The position numbers were made by a program, and so were the translations under genes. Of a stretch of DNA of 21,920 nt, positions 16,090-21,920 are shown one piece after another. Origin of the DNA: Promethearchaeota archaeon (lineage in GTDB: Archaea > Asgardarchaeota > Lokiarchaeia > Sigynarchaeales > SOKP01); assembly GCA_019057975.1 (NCBI GenBank), contig JAHLWJ010000036.1, forward strand, positions 1-21,920, in the 5' to 3' direction. The number at the start of each line of letters is the position of its first letter. Within the stretch, counting starts at the first letter, position 1. Under the pieces are notes generated by a model. It did no database searches. It was not told the DNA's origin and saw only the letters and a program-made list of their open reading frames with translations.

Positions 16090-16746
16090 TTGATTAGGTT
16101 GGTAAATTTCTTATTACTTTTCGAAAAAATCTTTTATTACACAAAAAAACAGATTGATAAAGGTCTTACTCCTCAAAAAGTTTATGAGTTGTGTTCATGT
16201 ATAAGAGAGACTTTTTGTCTATCTTATTCCATTAGGAAAAATAATATTTTACATGTATATTTCCAAGAAGAGAATTTACTTATAAGTTTTATAGGAAATA
16301 AATTAAGATACTTAGGTCCTGATGAAAGATCTCAAGCGTTACTTCTTCTAAAAGCTTTAAACAAAGTGAGAGGAATTGATGCCATAAAAGAAAGAGATAT
16401 GATGATATCCACACCAGGCATTTATGTTAGAAAATTTCTGAAGGATTCATCATTTATTCACTATTTTAAATCTATCATAGAGGGAAATATTTATCTCATA
16501 ATAAATGATATTGAATCTATAAAAGAGGATTTAGCAGTTCAAACTTTGAATGAAGAAAGTAAATTAGTAGAAGACTCAAATTTCTATATAATTCCAACTT
16601 TTACTACTTATAATAAAAAATCTGATCTTATCAATGGGTTTAGACAAATGAAAAATATAAATTTTTTCTCTCTTTCTAAAATTAAACCAATAGAAAATAA
16701 AATTTTATATATTAATTTTCGAAAAGATCATCAAGAGACTCTATAA
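16090..16746 (+). CDS. trmY: TrmY-like tRNA (pseudouridine54-N1) methyltransferase
   Basis: A 218-residue protein resembling archaeal TrmY (DUF358), a SPOUT enzyme that makes N1-methylpseudouridine at tRNA position 54. Shared features are ELCSCIRETFCLSYSIRK (33-50), FIGNKLRYLGPDER (67-80), STPGIYVRKF (107-116) and a closing SLSKIKPIENKILYINF segment (194-210). These align in order with family members as I know them. The place where TrmY proteins have a GDHxG-type SAM-binding loop reads PTFTTYNKKSD (169-179) here, so cofactor binding may be altered. The start is TTG at 16090 (an in-frame TTG at 16099 is also possible); no ATG is available. pyrC follows after 14 bases, so co-transcription is likely. 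Confidence 0.78.
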   Translation: MIRLVNFLLLFEKIFYYTKKQIDKGLTPQKVYELCSCIRETFCLSYSIRKNNILHVYFQEENLLISFIGNKLRYLGPDERSQALLLLKALNKVRGIDAIKERDMMISTPGIYVRKFLKDSSFIHYFKSIIEGNIYLIINDIESIKEDLAVQTLNEESKLVEDSNFYIIPTFTTYNKKSDLINGFRQMKNINFFSLSKIKPIENKILYINFRKDHQETL

Positions 16747-16760
16747 GAGTAAATATATTT

Positions 16761-18161
16761 ATGATTCTAAAAAACGCGAAAATTTTTTCTGAAGGTTTAG
16801 TACATAAAGGAGCTATTCTTATCAATAATGGTATTATTGTAGAAGTCAAATGTACTCCTGATGAGAAGGATTATAAAAGATTATTTGAAAAGAACGATGA
16901 TAATAAGGTACTAGATTGTAAAAATAAATTAATTTTACCAGGGATAATTGATATTCATTCTCACTTGCGTGATATGGGACAAAGTGATAAAGAAACATTT
17001 TTTACCGGAACCAAAGCAGCTGCTTATTCTGGAATAACGACTGTTTTCAATATGCCAAATACAAAACCTCCCGCAATTTCAGGAGAACAAGTCAACATAT
17101 GGATGGAAAAAGCACAAAATAATATTAATGTGGATGTTGGATTCATAGCAGGTGTACCTAAAGAAATTGATGAGAATGAAATAAAAAAGATCATAGAATT
17201 AGGAGTAATTGGATTTAAAATTTACCCACTTAACCCTTTAAATGATATAGATTGGAATAATACCGAAAATATTCAAAAAATTCTTAATATTTCTTCTACA
17301 TACCAAATTCCGTTATTTATTCATGCTGCTTTCTCAATCTCCGATAAAGAAAAGAATCGAATTCTTAATGAATTCAAGGTTCAAGAATATAATACTTTAG
17401 AATTACACGATAGATTAAATCCAGTCGAAATGGAGGAAAAATATATTGAGTTTGTAATTGAAAATTATAAAAAAAATATTAACATTAATAGATTAAACCC
17501 AAAAAATTATCCAATTGTTCATTTTTGCCACGTAAGTTGCATTCAGGGCTATTTAGCGATTCAAAAGGCATTAAAATCAGAACACAGCTTAAAAATTTCT
17601 TTTGAAATTACTCCTCATCACTTACGTCTATCTCACGAAATTATATTAGATAAAGATAATTATGGAAAAGTGCTACCTCCTTTAAGAAGTTCTGAACATA
17701 GTCAATTTTTATTTAATAAACTTAAAGAAGGCAATGTGCCTTTAATTGGGACTGATCACGCACCTCACACCTTAAAGGAAAAATCCCAAGATTATTTAGA
17801 TGCTCCCTCTGGATTCCCCGGTTTTGAAACTTACCCATTAATGATACTAAATAATATTTTTAACTACAACATTTCATTAGAAAATTTCGTTAAAATTTCT
17901 TCTGAAAATCCTGCTAAAATTTTTAATTTAAAAAATAAAGGCTTTATTAAAGAAGGATATGATGCTGATTTAATGATAATCGATAAGGTGTCTAAATTTC
18001 CAATTAGATCTCAAAATTTCAAAACAAAAGCAAAATTTTCCCCATTTGAAAATTATAATTCAGCTGTTCAGATTTGGAAAGTATTTTTAAGAGGAACTGA
18101 AATAAATAATGAAAGTATTATTTCAAATGGAAAAATTATAAGAGCAAGCTATAAAGTATAA
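16761..18161 (+). CDS. pyrC: dihydroorotase
   Basis: A 466-residue amidohydrolase of the type I dihydroorotase group, which closes carbamoyl-aspartate to dihydroorotate in pyrimidine synthesis. The metal ligands are visible: H66 and H68 (DIHSHLRD), the lysine expected to be carbamylated K153 (GFKIY), H188 (FIHAA), H257 (HFCHVSC) and D332 (GTDHAPH). The substrate-side segments NMPNT (97-101), EITPHHL (282-288), KVLPPLR (303-309) and PSGFPGFET (349-357) are also typical. Allantoinase is the nearest alternative; the order and spacing favour dihydroorotase. An insertion at about 195-250 makes it a little longer than average. No other pyr gene is in the window. Confidence 0.9.
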   Translation: MILKNAKIFSEGLVHKGAILINNGIIVEVKCTPDEKDYKRLFEKNDDNKVLDCKNKLILPGIIDIHSHLRDMGQSDKETFFTGTKAAAYSGITTVFNMPNTKPPAISGEQVNIWMEKAQNNINVDVGFIAGVPKEIDENEIKKIIELGVIGFKIYPLNPLNDIDWNNTENIQKILNISSTYQIPLFIHAAFSISDKEKNRILNEFKVQEYNTLELHDRLNPVEMEEKYIEFVIENYKKNININRLNPKNYPIVHFCHVSCIQGYLAIQKALKSEHSLKISFEITPHHLRLSHEIILDKDNYGKVLPPLRSSEHSQFLFNKLKEGNVPLIGTDHAPHTLKEKSQDYLDAPSGFPGFETYPLMILNNIFNYNISLENFVKISSENPAKIFNLKNKGFIKEGYDADLMIIDKVSKFPIRSQNFKTKAKFSPFENYNSAVQIWKVFLRGTEINNESIISNGKIIRASYKV

Positions 18162-18214
18162 ATGTCTAAACAATATAATAATACATAACTCAAATCGATT
18201 GTGGAAAGCAGAAT

Positions 18215-18847
18215 ATGTCTTATGAAGAGAAATTCAGTCTAGAAGATGGTCAAGTGCTAATTAAATTTGCTCGAGAAAACATTGAATTTTTTCTAAAAAA
18301 CGATAGAGTAATTCCTGTTACTGAATATATAAAAGAAAAATTCAATGATAAGTATGGAGCTTTTGTTACCTTAAATAAGCATGGAGTATCTGGTAATCCC
18401 TTAAGAGGTTGCATCGGTTATATTGAACCTAAATATTCTCTTTATGATGTTATCCATAAAGTTTCTATTAGCTCTGCTATTGAAGATCCTAGATTCCCTT
18501 CCGTAACACTTGAAGAATTGGATAATATTATTATCGAATTATCAATATTGACACCTCCGGAGTTAATCATAGTAAACAATCCAAAAGAATATCGTGATAA
18601 AATCGTAATCGGAAGAGATGGACTTATTGCAGAAAAAGGGTGGCGAAGGGGGTTACTTCTTCCTCAAGTTCCCGTAGATCATGATAGGAATTGGGATGTC
18701 GAAACTTTTCTCGATCATACTTGTCAAAAAGCTATGCTCCCAGCAGACTCTTGGAAAGATTTAGATACGAAAATCTATTCTTTTCAAGCGATATTATTTG
18801 AAGAAGAATCACCTAGAGGAGAAATCGCTAGAAAGTATCTTACATAG
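18215..18847 (+). CDS. AMMECR1-domain protein
   Basis: A 210-residue protein of the AMMECR1 family, found across Archaea and eukaryotes. The hallmark LRGCIG is at 63-68. Further conserved parts are the ISSAIEDPRFP segment (about 85-95), LSILTPPE, and GLLLPQVPVDHDRNWDVETF (near 145-165). Its biochemical role is not established; links to redox or RNA-related processes in the literature remain open. A GGAAAG motif upstream of the ATG at 18215 can serve as ribosome-binding site. It follows pyrC on the same strand after about 50 bases. Confidence 0.93.
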   Translation: MSYEEKFSLEDGQVLIKFARENIEFFLKNDRVIPVTEYIKEKFNDKYGAFVTLNKHGVSGNPLRGCIGYIEPKYSLYDVIHKVSISSAIEDPRFPSVTLEELDNIIIELSILTPPELIIVNNPKEYRDKIVIGRDGLIAEKGWRRGLLLPQVPVDHDRNWDVETFLDHTCQKAMLPADSWKDLDTKIYSFQAILFEEESPRGEIARKYLT

Positions 18848-19239
18848 AACACATCTTTATTAATACATCTTTAACCGTTTTATTCAAAAATTTGAACATT
18901 TAGAGATAGTTAGATGGCAAATCACGATAAAATAATATCGATTGATATATCTTCAAAAAAAGTTAAAGTTGGTATTATATCTTATTAATTAGAATTAGAA
19001 TAAGAAACTGACGGGATATTGATATCATCAATCTTACAAAAAATTTTATCCCCTTCTTTAAACAACATATCAAATTTATTTAAATTTAATAAGTGATTAT
19101 TATTAAGAAAATTATAAAATTTTAGGTATAATTCGGATTATATAATTGTTCAGAAATCATGGTAACACTTAAAGATTAATATCCACATATTGTTATTGAA
19201 ATTCAAGTAATCTTTGTAGTGATAGAAGAGGAGTTTAAT
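18848..19239. other. gene-poor stretch between AMMECR1 and the fusion gene
   Basis: No complete gene is visible in these 392 bases. It holds a 24-codon frame at 18914 resembling the start of a sugar kinase, a short leftward frame at 18985-19068, a TATA-like ATTATATAATT around 19138-19147, and the GAGGAG ribosome-binding site just before the ATG at 19240. It looks like decayed sequence plus the promoter of the next gene. Confidence 0.5.
18914..18988 (+). pseudogene. possible remnant of a ROK/ASKHA sugar-kinase start
   Basis: An ATG opens a 24-codon frame whose product contains IISIDISSKKVKVGIIS. This matches the first strand-turn-strand of ROK-type sugar kinases (consensus IDIGGTKIKVGLV), with the two glycines replaced by serines. 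A stop follows directly and no continuation is found in any frame, so at best it is the 5' stump of a lost gene. The match is short and could be chance. Confidence 0.3.
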
Positions 19240-21324
19240 ATGCCACAAATCAATGGTGTTATATGTAGCGCTATAACATTCTTCAATCGAAATGGTGAGA
19301 TTATTAAAAACTTAAATTCACTTCTTATCCGTCATATTCTTACCAACGATGCCAACGCTCTCCTGCTTTTCGGGAGTATAGGGGATGGTACACTATTTTC
19401 AAGTAAAATAGAAGAAAAAATTAAGCTTATTGATATAGCAATGGAATTTACCGCAAAAAAAATTCCTATTCTTGTTGGAATTTATGGCAACAATGCAGAT
19501 GAGATAATAGGTCAAATTGAAAACTTAGGAAAAAATTTTGAGGAACTTAATTATATGATATCTCCCCCCATTTCAGAAAAATTCTCATCAGAAACTATAA
19601 AATCATATTTTGAAAATATTTTAGGTTCTATTAATCCTAAGAACCAGATATATTTATACAATAATCCTCCTCAATTTGCTGGAAATGAGATTGATCCGAA
19701 TTGGTTAAAGGAATTAACGGAATTCCCTAATTTACGGGGGTTAAATGATTCATTTTATAATATAAAAACCTGTAAATCATATCTACAATTAATAAATGAA
19801 AATTTCTCAGTTTTATGTGGGTTGGAAGAAAACTCTCAAAACTTTTTTCAACTAATTCCATTAAACCAGAGAAAATATAGTGGGATTGTATCGAGCATAA
19901 GTAACTTGGTAAATATGTGTTCAAGAATATACTATTATGCCGTGAATGATGATCTCTTAGAGCTTCTACAATTACAAGAACAAATAAACGATATTAGAGC
20001 TAAGATTTACAATATTAAAATTGAAGAAGGCAAAGAGAGACGTGGTTTAATTTATGCTTTTTTACATTTGTATAGAGAATTAATATCAAAAACTGATGAA
20101 GAGGTTAATTTCATCACCTCAAAATTACAAACTGAAATTGATCCTATAAGTAAAGAAAGAATAGAAGCTACTGTTAATTACCTACTTAATAGTAAACAAA
20201 TTTATCAATTATATTCTATTGGTAGAAAAGAAATATATCAATTTCAAGATATTATTGAGACATTTTCAAAAATTGATATTTTAGTTCAACAAGGTAAAGT
20301 AAGAAAAATAACAGGTCCTTATAGATCAGATATTAACTCGATATATAAAGTAAAATTCGAAAATAGCCAATTAGTTTTCAGATTTCGAACTAGTAAATTC
20401 TTTCAATTTGAAAATTTAGTTAAACAGAAACTTTTATTTCCATTTTTAGATAAGACTTTAACACCTCATGACCTTAATCTAAGAGAAAAAGTAAAAGCAA
20501 TTATAAACACTAAAACTGGAGCTTATATCTTTGATAAGGAAAAACCTCCTATTATTCCAGTAAGTAATTTAATTTATTATGATGAGACTAAGGAAGTGAT
20601 TCCTTATATTTTCTCTGCACAAGAATATATTCGTGGAAAACCTTTATTTCAACTCATTAATAAGTATATTAATGAAGGAAAAAACCTGAATACTAAAAAA
20701 TTTATAAACGTATTTGAAAATTTGGGAGAACATTTAGGAAATTTACACACAATAAAATTTGAATCTTTTTTTAGAAGTATTAGCAATATTGGAAAAAATA
20801 AAAAAGTATCATATTCAGAATATTTTAATAATCAATTAGAAACTGAATTGCAAGAAGCAAAAAAGAATAAGATTGATTTTGGAAATGAAATAAGGGATTA
20901 TTTTAGAGATAATAAGGCGCTAATTGAAGAAGAAAATGATTTTGTATTGTTACATAATGATTTTCATAGTCAAAATTTTATCGTTAAAGAAGACCAAGGT
21001 TTAATTAATTTGAATGGATTAGTAGATTTTGATGATTGGTGTGTTGGAAGCAGAGCTCAAGACTTCATTAAAATAGATTTCTTAATTCTAAAACCTTTAA
21101 ATATCCCGTCTTTTTATGATGCTTTCTATAATGCATATTCAAAATATTATGAAATTGATAATGACTTCAAGAAAACTATTGAGATACATAAATTATTATG
21201 GCTTCTGAGTGAATATAACTTTGAATCAGATTTAAAAAGAAAGGCATATCAAATCGATCTTATAAGTAGAACATCAGCTTCATTAGAGAATTATCTTTTT
21301 GAAATACAGGCAATAATAAGGTAA
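19240..21324 (+). CDS. fusion: DHDPS/NAL-like barrel (Schiff-base Lys lost) plus APH-type kinase
   Basis: A 694-residue two-domain protein. Residues 1-300 follow the dihydrodipicolinate synthase/N-acetylneuraminate lyase barrel: GSIGDGTLFSSKIEEK (45-60, usual GTTGE), IYLYNNPP (137-144, with Y140 at the conserved Tyr) and GLNDS (167-171), where the family has G-[IL]-K-[DE]-S. The Schiff-base lysine is thus Asn169. Residues 325-694 form an APH/choline-kinase-like phosphotransferase: a strand-rich N-lobe with E391 in the helix position, the catalytic loop HNDFHSQN (572-579, D574, N579) and metal site VDFDDW (595-600). The ATG at 19240 has GAGGAG six bases upstream; an in-frame GTG at 19219 is less likely. 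A kinase on a binding-only barrel is inferred; the substrate is unknown. Confidence 0.82.
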   Translation: MPQINGVICSAITFFNRNGEIIKNLNSLLIRHILTNDANALLLFGSIGDGTLFSSKIEEKIKLIDIAMEFTAKKIPILVGIYGNNADEIIGQIENLGKNFEELNYMISPPISEKFSSETIKSYFENILGSINPKNQIYLYNNPPQFAGNEIDPNWLKELTEFPNLRGLNDSFYNIKTCKSYLQLINENFSVLCGLEENSQNFFQLIPLNQRKYSGIVSSISNLVNMCSRIYYYAVNDDLLELLQLQEQINDIRAKIYNIKIEEGKERRGLIYAFLHLYRELISKTDEEVNFITSKLQTEIDPISKERIEATVNYLLNSKQIYQLYSIGRKEIYQFQDIIETFSKIDILVQQGKVRKITGPYRSDINSIYKVKFENSQLVFRFRTSKFFQFENLVKQKLLFPFLDKTLTPHDLNLREKVKAIINTKTGAYIFDKEKPPIIPVSNLIYYDETKEVIPYIFSAQEYIRGKPLFQLINKYINEGKNLNTKKFINVFENLGEHLGNLHTIKFESFFRSISNIGKNKKVSYSEYFNNQLETELQEAKKNKIDFGNEIRDYFRDNKALIEEENDFVLLHNDFHSQNFIVKEDQGLINLNGLVDFDDWCVGSRAQDFIKIDFLILKPLNIPSFYDAFYNAYSKYYEIDNDFKKTIEIHKLLWLLSEYNFESDLKRKAYQIDLISRTSASLENYLFEIQAIIR

Positions 21325-21346
21325 ATATTAAAGAACATAAATTTTT

Positions 21347-21427
21347 ATGGACTGGACCAAGCATTATTGCTTCAAATGGAGTTCTCCAAAAAAAATATTA
21401 GAACTAATCAAAAGAGAATCTATCTGA
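21347..21427 (+). CDS. possible 26-residue ORF or gene remnant
   Basis: An ATG opens a short frame with two Trp and one Cys in the first 11 residues and a lysine-rich helical end. Base composition here is less AT-rich than in other spacers, which hints at former or present coding. No ribosome-binding site is seen, and I recognise no family. A second frame through the same bases is also open, so this call is weak. Confidence 0.15.
   Translation: MDWTKHYCFKWSSPKKILELIKRESI
21388..21395 (-). terminator. oligo-T terminator candidate after the Y-family polymerase
   Basis: Eight T in a row on the minus strand lie about 38 bases past the polymerase stop codon. This is the usual archaeal terminator type. 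Confidence 0.4.
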
Positions 21428-21432
21428 ATTTT

Positions 21433-21920
21433 TTAGGGAGCGTAAGCATAATTCAAAAGATCAGTTTGCCGGATTTTATGATTTCTTTCTAAATTAGATA
21501 ATCTAATACCTACAAGTCTTACTTTTTTCATATTGTTTAAAAATTCTCTAAATAATTCTAAAATTACTTCCATTACTCTATCCTTGTCTTGAATATGAAA
21601 AGGAAGGGTTTTAGCACGTGTGTATGTAACATAACCTTCAAATCTTATTTTTAGTGAAATAGTTTTATATGCAATATGATGCTTAATAACCGTTCTATGG
21701 ATTTTTTCATTAATATCCATAAATTTTGCTAAAATACTACTAAAATCATCTGTATCTTCGAAAAAAGTTCTTTCTGCACTAATTGATTTTCTCTCTTCTT
21801 GAAATTCCTTTACTTTTCGATTGTCAAAACCATTAACTACTTTCCAGATCCATTTGCCCCGTTCCCCAAATAAATTGACCATTTTAGATAATGATGTATT
21901 AAGTATATCACCAATCTTCT
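21433..21920 (-). CDS. Y-family DNA polymerase (Dpo4/DinB type), C-terminal part
   Basis: About 162 residues of a lesion-bypass DNA polymerase; the catalytic palm and fingers are beyond the right edge. The visible part begins in the thumb with KIGDIL and LFGERGKWIWKVVNGFDNRKV, the segment that closes the thumb in Dpo4-type enzymes. Then comes the little-finger domain: RKSISAERTF (residues 31-40 from the first internal Met), LKIRFEGYVTYTRAKTLPF, and the hallmark end KVRLVGIRLSNL. The protein ends with QTDLLNYAYAP, which resembles a PCNA-binding PIP box. The frame is open to the window edge, so the internal ATG at 21882 is not the start. Confidence 0.9.
   Translation of the reverse strand, partial: KIGDILNTSLSKMVNLFGERGKWIWKVVNGFDNRKVKEFQEERKSISAERTFFEDTDDFSSILAKFMDINEKIHRTVIKHHIAYKTISLKIRFEGYVTYTRAKTLPFHIQDKDRVMEVILELFREFLNNMKKVRLVGIRLSNLERNHKIRQTDLLNYAYAP

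Noticed and set aside
1..21920. CRISPR arrays, tRNA or rRNA genes, insertion sequences
   Set aside because: No regularly spaced repeats, no cloverleaf with the conserved GTTC-type arm, and no transposase-like frame were seen on either strand by eye.

Overview
The window is AT-rich archaeal DNA. Eukaryote-like information-processing genes (hypusine-type aIF5A, Nob1, FEN1, two-domain Cdc48, SRP54, TrmY, HerA, ZPR1-type zinc finger, AMMECR1) sit beside central-metabolism genes. This gene set is diagnostic for Archaea. The many lineage-orphan proteins and high A+T are compatible with an Asgard-type or other mesophilic archaeon, but that narrower placement is inference. Several genes start with TTG or GTG, some preceded by GGAG or GGTGG ribosome-binding sites. 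Other genes have no visible Shine-Dalgarno site and may be leaderless.

Layout. (1) 1-403, minus: the 5' part of a 2-oxoacid:ferredoxin oxidoreductase gamma subunit, cut by the window edge. (2) 639-2715, plus: ZPR1 zinc-finger protein, a phosphofructokinase with the pyrophosphate-type signature, and an 86-residue unknown, closed by a hairpin terminator. (3) 2774-3925, minus: an orphan with a nucleotidyltransferase-like core. (4) 4044-8782, plus: a zinc-ribbon orphan, a glycerol-kinase-like FGGY kinase, a four-helix membrane protein and a HerA ATPase. (5) 8774-14536, minus: a small possible winged-helix protein, Cdc48, FEN1, Nob1, NAD kinase and aIF5A. (6) 14690-18847, plus: SRP54, TrmY, dihydroorotase and AMMECR1. 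(7) 18848-19239: a gene-poor stretch with a possible kinase-gene remnant. (8) 19240-21324, plus: a two-domain protein fusing a DHDPS/NAL-type barrel to an APH-type kinase. (9) 21433-21920, minus: the C-terminal part of a Y-family DNA polymerase, cut by the window edge.

Together the genes serve translation and ribosome maturation (aIF5A, Nob1, TrmY, ZPR1), protein quality control and targeting (Cdc48, SRP54), DNA replication and repair (FEN1, HerA, Y-polymerase), and carbon, nucleotide and cofactor metabolism (PFK, glycerol kinase, dihydroorotase, NAD kinase, Por/Vor gamma). The most unusual item is the fusion at 19240-21324. Its aldolase-like half appears to have lost the Schiff-base lysine, while its kinase half keeps a complete catalytic loop. 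I found no CRISPR array, tRNA, rRNA or insertion sequence.
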